Of a DNA stretch of 52,272 nt, positions 22,635 to 33,525 are shown in pieces. The stretch covers positions 1 through 52,272 of the forward strand of contig JAUCBJ010005579.1 of assembly GCA_032718475.1 (NCBI GenBank), written 5' to 3'. Position numbers and translations under genes: made by a program. Within the stretch, counting starts at the first letter, position 1. Each line of letters opens with the position of its first letter. The stretch comes from Nemertoderma westbladi. Lineage: Eukaryota; Xenacoelomorpha; Nemertodermatida; Nemertodermatidae. Below the pieces are notes generated by a model. The model did not search any database and was not told the DNA's origin. It was given only the letters and a program-made list of their open reading frames with translations.

Positions 22635-23786
22635 CCATGAGGTGGACGCTGTCTCACCACCCCTGGGGCCAGTCTGACTGATGTTATTAGCAGACCGGGC
22701 CGGAGGGTGGCCCGATGCTTCCCGGGTTCTGTTTTCGGTCCCCCGATTACACCGGCACAGCCCGTCGAACTTGTAGCCAGATGGGCTGCTACTGTCAACT
22801 TACTGTGGCCTGACTGTACATTGAGCCAACTCAGAGAGTCAACCGGCAGGTGGACCAGTCGATAGCAATCGAGCACCAAGGTCGCCCTTGGGCCTAACCG
22901 ACGGTCTTGTCCCAAGCGGGCTTGCGCTACCCAACATGGAATATTGACACGTTTTCACCTGCCTCGCCGGCAGTATTGAGGGGATACCATTCCACAACAA
23001 TACTGACTAGCTGGAAAGCTAGAAACAAGTAACCACTTACCAGTCACTGTACACGTGTACTCAACAGATGTTCACAATATCAAGTACACTACGGTAAACA
23101 CAAAATCGGACACATACCATGCACACACAGAAGACATAATTGGGAAAGACAAAATCGGTGTCAAAATCAGGAGGGACTAGTTATATTGACTATGGACATC
23201 GTGAAAAGATAGTCGAGAGTACTTTATTTTACCGTCTGGGTAAAATAACTTTGTGTGCACAAAGTATGCTGGGGCGCAGTAAAGTATGGTCCTACTAATA
23301 CCAGCGGCGTCTGGACCAACCGGCAAGGTTTCCCACACTCACTCACAGTGGCCATACATACAATCACGTGTACTCACATACCCACAGCAACAGAAAGCTC
23401 ATCTCAGACCTAAACACACTTCAAAGACCAATCAGCTGAACATGGAGACAATAACATATAGTATCAAAAAAACGGAACAGCTGATGGTCAATGGTACACA
23501 TCCAAGCCCCAAAGCTAACTGCCACTGCACGCCCACATACAAATCACAGTTCACACCACATGAACCACAACTCACGCCATGCCACCACCCCTACTGTGTA
23601 CAGGACTGTCAGTACAGCAACAGGCCGACTAGATGGTACCACGGCACCATGTCGATTCATAGTTCGTCAGACACGAGGGCCTTAAGTAACTCCCTTGCAC
23701 TATTGCACACCAATTTTAACGTGCCCCCAGACCCTCACGAGTCCGCCGCCGCCTGCTGTCGGCACCCCTATAGAGACCTCACCTCT
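22635..23786 (-). other. Non-coding stretch between coiled-coil ORF and gag; LTR-like features
   Basis: On the - strand it carries AATAAA within TAAAATAAAGT near 23225, a TTTGTGCACACAAAG dyad (about 23250-23265), and a CA end near 22938 followed by TGTTGGGTAGCG. This could be a leader, a second promoter or an old solo LTR. A + strand ORF at 23286-24038 is of low, biased complexity (H, T, P, S) and overlaps the opposite-strand coiled-coil gene; it is not called. Confidence 0.4.
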
Positions 23787-25014
23787 TTAGGTACCAACCG
23801 GCGTGCGATATGTAGAGAACCGTTTAGCGATCTGTGTATTCGTAATAGCTGGACCGGGTATAGGAATTCTAGTCGTCGTCGACTCGCGTATAGTCGGAGT
23901 CCTCGTCTCCTGTTCGGCCTTCTGCTGTGCGAACAGTTCTCGCAACTCAGTACCTACACTCGCCCCACATTCTTCGATCATTCGCATCCCCTCCTCGGCG
24001 ATTTAATTCGCCTTCCTGGTCCATTCTTCGCTCTCTAGGTTTAGTCTCGCACTTTCCAACTGCGCCAACTTACGTTGTTCTTCTTCCCTCGCTCGTCTCG
24101 CTGCGCTCTCTTCTTCCAATCGCGCCTTCTCTTCGTATAGCGCGCGTCGCTCTTTCTCGATCTCGAGTTCTCGGTCCTTGCGTTCGCGTTCGAGCTGGAG
24201 TTCGCGCTCCTTCGCGTTCGAGTTCCTTCCGTTCACATTCGCACTCGAGTTGGAGTTCCTTCTCTTCGCGCTCAAGTTGAAGTTCCTTTTCTTCGCGTTC
24301 GCGCTCAAGTTGGAATTCACGTTCTTCCTGTTTGCGTTCGGCTTGCTCACGCTTACTTATGTCTTCCAACTCTCGCAGCTTCGCATCTAACTTACGTGTG
24401 CGCTCCCGTTCCCGTTCGGCCTCCTTCCGTGCTTCCGATGCATGCAAAACCTCTGCCTGTTGTTCGTCTAGTCGGCGTCTTCTCTCCTCCGCCGAATTGT
24501 GAGAAACAAGGGATCTAGCGCATATAACCTTCCCTCTTGCGTGACTAACCTAAGAATCGCCGCTGTCTCTAGATGCGTCATCGGGTGGAGTTAACTTCCT
24601 CTGTTGGATGTTCTCCGTCGTCGGTAGCACCTGACCCGGTACCACCACTCCACTCTGCATCAACCAGCTGGTGACTTCCCTCTGATACTTTTGCTCTTCT
24701 TTGTCTTGGGTCTCTTCCCGATCCACAAAGTTCCTCGACTCTGTGTCACTCACCTGAGTCGCTTGCGCTTGTGATGCCCATAGCAACCAGTTCTCCGTCC
24801 AAACTCGTCGGAATCGCTCCGATAACACGCGGTGTTCTAACAAAGCCGCTAAAGCCCTGTCGTAAACCCTCGTCGCTACGTCGCTCGACTGAGACTCCAC
24901 TGCTCTCTTCGCTAGGACTGCAAGCTCCTCCGTCTGCTGGAATAATGCTGAGTTGTATCCCTTTCTAACCTCTACTAACCCTTCCCTTCCGATGTTACCA
25001 GAGTCGGCTAGCAT
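23787..25014 (-). pseudogene. Coiled-coil protein upstream of gag (retroelement ORF A, second part)
   Basis: One reading frame from 25014, broken by TAG at 24550-24552, continues in frame into AEERRRRLDEQQAEVLH and a long charged coiled coil with tandem EREEKELQLE-type repeats. Within these repeats (about 24240) the reading moves to the frame giving REIEKERRALYEE-like heptads, then crosses a TAA at 24003-24005 and ends at 23787. The N-terminal ~150 residues (EELAVLAKRAVESQ, RVYDRALAALLEHR) are helical. This suggests an oligomerising structural protein, perhaps Gag-like. No known family was recognised. It probably formed one protein with the acidic ORF upstream. Confidence 0.55.
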
Positions 25015-25040
25015 CTTTCTTACCTTATCCGCCGTCCGGG

Positions 25041-25496
25041 TTATATGCCGGCATGTGCGCGAAGTTTCTTTTTTATCGCGGTGTCCAACTCTCTCTCGCT
25101 TACCTGACTTACACTCGGTGGGCTTGAAGGATTATTACGGGAACTATGGGTACTCCTTACAGCCGCTGGGGCCACGGCACTTACCATACCCACAGGTCTG
25201 GAAACCGGGCTCCGGGGTCTCGCTTTTGCTACACTACCTTCCCTATCACTCACCTGTGGCCGGGCTGCTGTGCAATCCTTCTTTACAGTAGTGGTAGGGG
25301 ATCCTAATACTATTACTTCACCTGGCTCATCCTCACTGGTTACTGTCTCGTCCTCCTGTTCACTTACGTCAGCGTCACTCGCTGCGTCGTCATAGTTGGC
25401 ATTGTCGTCAACAGTTATATTAACGCTATCGTCAGTCGGCGGTCCAGCCGCCGTCTCATAGCTGTCCTCTAGTGCCTCCTTCTCTGAGACACTCAT
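25041..25496 (-). pseudogene. Acidic N-terminal part of retroelement ORF A
   Basis: ATG at 25494-25496, about 1 kb inside the right LTR, making this the first ORF of the element. 151 residues: an acidic half (DDSVNITVDD, SEQEDETVTSEDE) followed by a Ser/Pro/Arg-rich half. It ends at a TAA just after KKLRAHAGI. The frame one base away continues as TRTADKVRKMLADSG, so a 1-nt shift near 25040 separates it from the coiled-coil part. Palindrome copy 8 is read as VSRPVGM. No family recognised. Confidence 0.55.
25184..25201. repeat. Interspersed palindrome copy 8 (in acidic ORF)
   Basis: CCATACCCACAGGTCTGG, the most diverged copy accepted; its downstream flank GAAACCGGG resembles that of copy 5 (GAAACCAAAG). 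Confidence 0.7.
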
Positions 25497-26490
25497 AGTC
25501 TAAGTAATATTTTGCCTTCCGGCTAAAATCTCGCAAAATTCGATATATATATAATTTAATCGAAAAAACGGTTAAATTAGTAATTAGTAATAATTAGTTG
25601 GTCTCAAAATGTCAAATTAATTCGCAATATAATATTGTGAATTTAATAGGATATAGTTATAGCAAATACCAGTACAATATTTAAACAAAAATATTATTCT
25701 ATAGCTATTATATAGCATTTAAATACCGGTATGACACAAAATAGTTTCTGAATCTAATTCAAAATATTCAAAAAATGAATTAGTCACCCAAATATTTCTA
25801 ATTTTATATATAGCTCTAATTGATATAATTTTAATTTCAAATATTATATGTATTCACTAGCGCGTGGCTACACCTTCGGGTTGCGACACTCTCATCTCTC
25901 TCTCTAACTTGAGCGATTCAAAAAACCATGGCCAGCTAAACCTAACTATCCTAACTAATAAATTGAGTTCAGCTTCGCAGTTAAACAACCGGTAATTTTT
26001 TACTGCTTCCACAAATACAATGGTGCCAACAGAACAACTAACCTTGTTTGCTATGAGATTGCACGTCCGCGTCCAAACTTTCAGGCTCTTCGCTGATTGC
26101 AAACCGAACCCGCAAGCCCACACAAACCCCAAACTCAGAAGCTCCGTCTTGCCATGTATCTCCAGATGGTATAAAACAACTAAGCGGTTATCTAACATAC
26201 TGGTACAAAACCTCTAGATTTTATTATAAAATAACTAATGAACTGCTGTATTTGAGATTAGTAAACGCACTACTGTATATCTCACTGTACGCAGTACAGC
26301 AAGTAAAACAGTACACTAACCTAACAGCCTAAGTGAACACACTGTATGTCTTACTGTACGTAGTACTGCAGAACAAAATATCGTTTTCTACTGTTCGCAG
26401 TACAGCAAGTCAGCCTAATGTACTACTGTATTGCGACTAGTGAATACACTCTTTACTGTTGCAAGCAACAGCAAATATCACGTGTTCTAC
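25497..26490 (-). other. Retroelement 5' leader, AT-rich then hairpin-rich
   Basis: Lies between the right LTR and ORF A. The part nearer ORF A is AT-rich with no ORF. The part from 26220 to 26490, next to the LTR, is a degenerate tandem repeat with four dyad symmetries. The sequence directly abutting the LTR on the - strand is GTAGAACACGTG, which is not a canonical tRNA-complementary primer site. Confidence 0.55.
26285..26471. repeat. Cluster of short dyads beside the 5' LTR
   Basis: CTGTAC-GCA-GTACAG (26285-26299), an imperfect CTGTACGTAGTACTG (26354-26368), CTGTTC-GCA-GTACAG (26391-26405, one mismatch) and CTGTTGC-AA-GCAACAG (26456-26471). They are embedded in related flanking sequence, for example AGTACAGCAAGT in copies one and three. 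They could fold as RNA hairpins in a leader. Confidence 0.65.
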
Positions 26491-27743
26491 TGTTAAAACA
26501 GGGGCGATCAGGAGCGCGTTATTACTACTGTACTACTGCTAAACACAAAACCGCTACTCACCGCTGGATGGCGCTAACCTGCCATCCGCTAATATATTTT
26601 ACTAATTTTATACGGCTCCTGCAAATCGCTTGTTCCTTTCTCTACCGATCACTCGATAGAGAGCTAACTGTTCGAATCTATGAGCCACACGGGAATAACC
26701 AAAACAATAAACCCAAGACGGCTCCCTAGGCTACTTAAAACGAGTGTGGGAGAGGTTTACACTCAGAGTGTATTCTTATCGCCTAATCTTACTGTTAAAA
26801 ACACGCAAATAAACGCGTCCTTTCTAATCGCAAATACTGGGGTTCCCTAACGGAATATATGAATGTGAGAATCTTTAAAATAACTCAAAGTGTGACAGAA
26901 TGTCCTACCGGGACTGGTACTACGCATCTAAACTTGTCTTCGGCTGGCTTTAGGCCAGCAACCTACTACTGCGTACTGGATACTGCTATCTAGCTTATTG
27001 TCCGCTATTTTCAAATAACCGCCCAGCGTGAATAGTTTACAGTACTCCAAATAATTACCTTAACTACTCTCCGCTATGCTGCGTACAAATTCTTAATTTT
27101 ACTAATTAATTACATGATTACAATTAACTAATTAATATATGAAACAGCGTACGAATTACTAAGTGTTCCAGAATGCGCAATTCTAATTTATTACGCACGA
27201 GGTTACACTAGTAACAGCCTAAATACCGTATTATTTTGGCCTAATCAGTAATTATTTATCGTAAACTAAGAAATAGAAATCAATCAAGGGAAAAGGGCGC
27301 CTATCTAAGCATTCATAATTTAATCAGGCACACTTTAGCAATACACAAATCAGCGTAACAATCAATAGCCAATACTTAACAGTTAGCAGTTCTCAATGTA
27401 CAGTTTGCAGTGTAGAACACAAAGGCCTCTCCCAGATACATACAGGCTTCCTAACTAACCTAATTCCTGCCCCCCTAACACTACAAAATAGAGACAAAAT
27501 CTGGATTGTCAGCCCCCTAATTACTGTACCGGCGACTAGACTTCCGTCTACACTGCTAGCCTTCCGACCGCAACGGTGATCCCCCGCCAGCGTTGCTCGC
27601 ATTTGAATCCTCTGCACTCCCTTCGTCGCTACCCCTCGGTGCGCCCGCCGCGCCTACCGGTACCTTAGCCCTCCATTAGAATGAATAGCTACCGTAACGG
27701 CGCATGCAATCACAAACAGTCTGACAGTCTAAAGAAAATCCCA
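26491..27743 (-). repeat. Right terminal repeat (5' LTR) with the intact IS3EU target site
   Basis: 1,253 bp, beginning TGTTAAAACA and ending AAAATCCCA on the + strand, so TG..CA ended. It is about 1.2 kb like the left copy and carries the uninterrupted CAATAC target at about 27371-27376. It holds about 58 bp (near 27587-27645) missing from the left copy. An AATAAA on the - strand (TTTATT near 27187) could serve as a poly(A) signal. The host flank on its right is an EGF intron. Confidence 0.8.
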
Positions 27744-27861
27744 TAATAAACTAATCTCATAATAAACTATATCAATTAGTACTAAGCATTTAATGTATTT
27801 TATAATTTAGTTTCATGATGGAAAAGTTAAGAAATATATTCACATTTATTATATGCTTTAG

Positions 27862-29525
27862 ATTTTAATGAATGCCAGAATGGAAGTCATAATTGCAATA
27901 GTAATGCAAACTGCACAAATGTTGATGGAGGATTCGAGTGTGCTTGCAATTCAGGATATTCTGGGGATGGCTTATCTTGCGCTGGTAAGATAATCTCATA
28001 ACCTGAATCAAATACTAAGTCTAGAATGTAATTTGCAATTGAGATATAACAATAGAACTGTTAAGAATATAATTGTATTTACTTGCTTTAGATATTGATG
28101 AATGTCAGAATGGTACTCATAATTGCAATAGTAATGCAAACTGTACAAATATTGTTGGATCATTTGTTTGTGCTTGCAATTCAGGATATTCTGGCACTGG
28201 CTTATCTTGCACTGGCAAGCTAATCTCATAACCTGAATCAAATACTAAGTCTAGAATGTAATTTGCAATTGAGATATAACAATAGAACTGTTAAGAATAT
28301 AATTGTATTTACTTGCTTTAGATATTGATGAATGTCAGAATGGTACTCATAATTGCAATAGTAATGCAAACTGTACAAATATTGTTGGATCATTTGTTTG
28401 TGCTTGCAATTCAGGATATTCTGGCACTGGCTTATCTTGCACTGGTAAGCTAATCTCATAACCTGAATCAAATACTAAGTCTAGAATGTATTTTACATTT
28501 GAGATATAACAATGGAACTGTTAAGAATATAATTGTATTTATTTGCTTTAGATATTGATGAATGTCGGAATGGTAGTCATAATTGCCATAGTAGTGCAAA
28601 CTGTACAAATGTTGAAGGAGCATTCATGTGTACTTGCAATTCAGGATATTCTGGTGATGGCATCTTTTGCACTGGTAAGCTAATCTCATAATAAACCAAT
28701 TCAAATAGGAAGTATATATTGTTTTTTACAATTAATTGCGTTTCAGCATTGAAATAGTTTGTGGATGGATGTAATTTTTCATCTCTTATATACCTTAGAT
28801 GACAATGAATGCCATAATGGAACTCACAATTGTCACAATAATGCTAGCTGCACAAATAATGATGGTGGATTTACATGCACATGCAAACCAGGTTATTCTG
28901 GTAATGGTGTATCATGCACAGGTATGCTAATTCCATAATATTTCAAGTTCAATAATGCAGAATATAAATAATTTTCCATAAATTTTCATAGTTGCACACA
29001 GTTATCTACCATGTCAAATATCAATTTATCTGATACTATTTAATAATAATACTAAACCTATAATATACATCGAATGCTAATGTAAATATATTTTTGTTGA
29101 TCTAGATGATGATGAATGTTATAGTGGTATTCATAATTGCCATAAAAATGCTAGTTGTACAAATGTTGCCGGTGGATTCATATGCGAATGTAATTCAGGC
29201 TTTTCTGGTGATGGTGTAACTTGTGCTGGTAAGCTAGCCACTTATTTCTAGAAAATCCAATAGCTATTATTAGTAAATTAGCAATTCTGATATCGAAAAT
29301 GACTCAACCCGAATATGAAATGAGTACTAAATTTCATACCATAGGAAATGTTTCCTTAGATTTCATTATTAATAAATTATTTATACATATATTTTACAGA
29401 TCATGATGAATGTAGATTAGATACACACAACTGTCATCAAAATGCCAACTGTTCTAATACCTATGGTTGGTTTGTTTGTATCTGCATGTCTGGATATAGT
29501 GGGGATGGAATAAATACCTGTTCAG
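27862..29525 (+). CDS. EGF exon block B (7 cbEGF exons)
   Basis: Exons 27862-27984, 28092-28214, 28322-28444, 28552-28674, 28799-28921, 29106-29228 (123 nt each) and 29400-29525 (126 nt). All are AG-flanked and phase 1-1, and each encodes one calcium-binding EGF module with six Cys and the Asx-hydroxylation consensus. Exons two and three, with their introns, are almost identical, a recent single-exon duplication. Exon two ends at a GC donor (GCAAGC). The last exon (starts HDECRLDTHNC) has one extra codon before its final Cys and ends each higher-order unit. The retroelement ends 118 bp upstream in the preceding intron. The modules probably form a rod-like extracellular stalk. Confidence 0.88.
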
Positions 29526-29981
29526 GTAGTACTCTATTATTTTAGAATTTCAGTAATATTTTATATGTTTTAATAATATTATAGATTCAATAAAAATATA
29601 AAATAAACAGGACTATGGAGGAACAACTCTATAACAATTGTATCAAAAGAATTACATTTATTATCCTTTGAAATAATTTAAAGTTGTTAATATAATATAG
29701 TCCAATTTAATTATAAATATATTTCAGTCTTATTTAAATATGTTTAAAATATTATACTTTATTAACACACAATAAATTATATATTTAAATTTTTTTAATA
29801 CATTATCTTTTATTACAAATTTTTTTAATACATTATCGTTTATTACAAATTTTAATATCATTATTTTAATATAACAGTTTGTGTAAAAGTAATATTTCAT
29901 GTAAATATATTATAAAACCCATGATTATTCTAAAATAATTGGTTTAATGTAATATTAATTTGCATTTATAATATGCTTTAG
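29526..29981 (+). repeat. Long AT-rich intron, marker of each higher-order EGF unit
   Basis: A 456 bp intron containing two copies of AAATTTTTTTAATACATTAT. It recurs after every HDECRLDTHNC-type exon: 33070-33525, 35672-36127, 38278-38794 (here leading to LamG), 43732-44135, 46760-47163, 48840-49243 and 51868-52271. The copies in the second array have only one of the two internal repeats. Nothing coding is seen in it. Confidence 0.8.
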
Positions 29982-32900
29982 ATGTTGATGAATGTCAAAC
30001 TGGTTCTCATAATTGCGATAGCAATGCAAACTGTACAAATAATGATGGAGGATTCTTGTGTGCTTGCAATTCAGGATATTCTGGTGATGGCTTACAATGC
30101 TCTGGTAATAATCTAATCTCATAATAAACTATATCAATTAGTACTAAGCATATAATGTATTTTATAATTTAGTTTCATGATGGGAAAAGTTAAGAAATAT
30201 ATTCACATTTATTATATGCTTTAGATTTTAATGAATGCCAGAATGGAAGTCATAATTGCAATAGTAATGCAAACTGCACAAATGTTGATGGAGGATTCGA
30301 GTGTGCTTGCAATTCAGGATATTCTGGGGATGGCTTATCTTGCGCTGGTAAGCTAATCTCATAACCTGAATCAAATACTAAGTCTAGAATGTAATTTGCA
30401 ATTAAGATATAACAATAGAACTGTTAAGAATATAATTGTATTTATTTGCTTTAGATATTGATGAATGTCAGAATGGTACTCATAATTGCAATAGTAATGC
30501 AAACTGTACAAATATTGTTGGATCATTTGTTTGTGCTTGCAATTCAGGATATTCTGGCACTGGCTTATCTTGCACTGGCAAGCTAATCTCATAACCTGAA
30601 TCAAATACTAAGTCTAGAATGTAATTGGCAATTGAGAAATAACAATAGAACTGTTAAGAATATAATTGTATGTATTTGCTTTAGATATTGATGAATGTCA
30701 GAATGGTACTCATAATTGTCATAGTAATGCAAACTGTGCAAATGTTGATGGAGGATTCGAGTGTGATTGCAATTTAGGATATTCTGGGGATGGCTTATCA
30801 TGCACTGGTAAGTTAATCTCATAATAATATCCATCAATTACTAAGCCTAAAAAGTATTTTTGTAAATTAGTTTTAATATTGAAAAGTTTACTATTAAATT
30901 TGTATATATTATATGCTTTATAGATGTTGATGAATGTCAAACTGGTTCTCATAATTGTCATAGTAAAGCAAACTGTGCAAATGTTGATGGAGGATTTGAG
31001 TGTGCTTGTAATTCAGGATATTCTGGCACTGGCTTATCTTGCACTGGTAAGCTAATCTCATAACCTGAATCAATTACTAATTCTAGAATGTATTTTACAT
31101 TTGAGATGCAACAATGGAACTGTTAAGAATATAATTGTATTTATTTGCTTTAGATATTGATGAATGTCAGAATGGTACTCATAATTGCCATAGTAGTGCA
31201 AACTGTACAAATAATGATGGAGGATTCTTGTGTGCTTGCAATTCAGGATATTCTGGTGATGGCTTACAATGCTCTGGTAATAATCTAATCTCATAATAAA
31301 CTATATCAATTAGTACTAAGCATATAATGTATTTTATAATATAGTTTCATGATGGGAAAAGTTAAGAAATATATTCACATTTATTATATGCTTTAGATTT
31401 TAATGAATGCCAGAATGGAAGTCATAATTGCAATAGTAATGCAAACTGTACAAATATTGTTGGATCATTTGTTTGTGCTTGCAATTCAGGATATTCTGGC
31501 AATGGCTTATCTTGCACTGGCAAGCTAATCTCATAACCTGAATCAATTACTAAGTCTAGAATGTAATTTGCAATTGAGATATAACAATAGAACTGTTAAG
31601 AATATAATTGTATTTATTTGCTTTAGATATTGATGAATGTCAGAATGGTACTCATAATTGTCATAGTAATGCAAACTGTGCAAATGTTGATGGAGGATTC
31701 GAGTGTGATTGCAATTTAGGATATTCTGGGGATGGCTTATCATGCACTGGTAAGTTAATCTCATAATAATATCCATCAATTACTAAGCCTAAAAAGTATT
31801 TTTGTAAATTAGTTTTAATATTGAAAAGTTTACTATTAAATTTGTATATATTATATGCTTTATAGATGTTGATGAATGTCAAACTGGTTCTCATAATTGT
31901 CATAGTAAGGCAAACTGTGCAAATGTTGATGGAGGATTTGAGTGTGCTTGTAATTCAGGATATTCTGGCACTGGCTTATCTTGCACTGGTAAGCTAATCT
32001 CATAACCTGAATCAATTACTAATTCTAGAATGTATTTTACATTTGAGATGCAACAATGGAACTGTTAAGAATATAATTGTATTTATTTGCTTTAGATATT
32101 GATGAATGTCAGAATGGTACTCATAATTGCCATAGTAGTGCAAACTGTACAAATGTTGAAGGAGCATTCATGTGTACTTGCAATTCAGGATATTCTGGTG
32201 ATGGCATCTTTTGCACTGGTAAGCTAATCTCATAATAAACCAATTCAAATAGGAAGTATATATTGTTTTTTACAATTAATTGCGTTTCAGCATTGAAATA
32301 GTTTGTGGATGGGTGTAATTTTTAATTTCTTATATACCTTAGATGATAATGAATGCCATAATGGAACTCACAATTGTCACAATAATGCTAGCTGCACAAA
32401 TAATGATGGTGGATTTACATGCACATGCAAACCAGGTTATTCTGGTAATGGTGTATCATGCACAGGTATGCTAATTCCATAATATTTCAAGTTCAATAAT
32501 GCAAAATATAAATAATTTTCCATAAATTTTCATAGTTGCACACAGTTATCTACCATGTCAAATATCAATTTATCTGATACTATTCAATAATAATACTAAA
32601 CCTATAATATACATCGAATGCTAATGTAAATATATTTTTGTTGATCTAGATGATGATGAATGTTATAGTGGTATTCATAATTGCCATAAAAATGCTAGTT
32701 GCACAAATGTTGCCGGTGGATTTATATGCGAATGTAATTCAGGCTTTTCTGGTGATGGTGTAACTTGTGCTGGTAAGCTAGCCACTTATTTCTAGAAAAT
32801 CCAATAGCTATTATTAGTAAATTAGCAATTCTGATATCGAAAATGACTCAACCCGAAAATGAAATGAGTACTAAATTTCATACCATGGGAATTGTTTCCT

Positions 32901-33069
32901 TAGATTTCATTATTAATAAATTATTTATACATATATTTTACAGATCATGATGAATGTAGATTAGATACACACAACTGTCATCAAAATGCCAACTGTTCTA
33001 ATACCTATGGTTGGTTTGTTTGTATCTGCATGTCTGGATATAGTGGGGATGGAATAAATACCTGTTCAG
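29982..33069 (+). CDS. EGF exon block C (13 exons, expanded unit)
   Basis: Exons: 29982-30104, 30225-30347, 30455-30577, 30685-30807, 30924-31046, 31154-31276, 31397-31519, 31627-31749, 31866-31988, 32096-32218, 32343-32465, 32650-32772, 32944-33069. Exons 6 to 9 are an extra set relative to blocks D and E. Exon 6 starts like exon 10 but ends like exon 1; exon 7 starts like exon 2 but ends like exon 3, and uses GLSCTG. These chimeras mark crossovers within coding sequence. Exons 3 and 7 have GC donors. All modules keep six Cys and phase 1-1, so the expansion preserves the frame. Confidence 0.88.
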
Positions 33070-33525
33070 GTAGTACTCTATTATTTTAGAATTTCAGCAA
33101 TATTTTATATGTTTTAATAATATTATAGATTAGATAAAAATATAAAATAAATAGGACTATGGATGAACAACTCTATAACAATTGAATCAAATTATTTTAA
33201 TTTATTATCCTTTGAAATACTTTAAAGTTGTTAATATAATATAGTCCAATTTAATTATAAATATATTTCAGTCTTATTTAAATATGTTTAAAATATTATA
33301 CGTTATTAACACACAATAAATTATATATTTAAATTTTTTTAATACATTATCTTTTATTACAAATTTTTTTAATACATTATCGTTTATTACAAATTTTAAT
33401 ATCATTATTTTAATATAACAGTTTGTGTATAAGTAATATTTCATGTAAATATATTATAAAAACCATGATTATTATAAAATAATTGGTTTAATGTAATATT
33501 AATTTGCATTTATAATATGCTTTAG

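Larger units (their letters stand above)
7030..27743 (-). mobile_element. Large decayed Pao/BEL-type LTR retrotransposon with extra ORFs
   Basis: Two direct copies of a ~1.2 kb repeat, starting TGTTAAAACAGGGGCGATC and ending AAATCCC(A/G), bound about 16 kb of - strand coding sequence. On the - strand the order is: right LTR, leader, acidic/coiled-coil ORF (25496 to 23787), gag, protease, RT, RNase H, integrase (22634 to 16346), zinc-knuckle ORF (15589 to 11881), AT-rich tail, left LTR. About eight substitutions are visible in the first ~280 aligned bases of the two repeats, so the insertion is not recent. Weak points: no tRNA-like TGG primer site abuts the right LTR, the purine tract at the left LTR is poor, and there is no target-site duplication. 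A smaller BEL nested inside another element is the main alternative, but no closer pair of repeats was found. Confidence 0.7.

Noticed and set aside
22938-23286. Possible LTR directly upstream of gag
   Set aside because: It has LTR-like features on the - strand, but no matching copy was seen downstream of integrase (15590-16345), so it is only noted as a non-coding stretch.
23286-24038. 250-codon + strand ORF
   Set aside because: Low-complexity His/Thr/Pro/Ser composition, antisense to the better-supported coiled-coil ORF for part of its length, no domain.
26101-26120. Possible ninth palindrome (CCGAACCCGCAAGCCC)
   Set aside because: Only one arm resembles the consensus; symmetry is lost.
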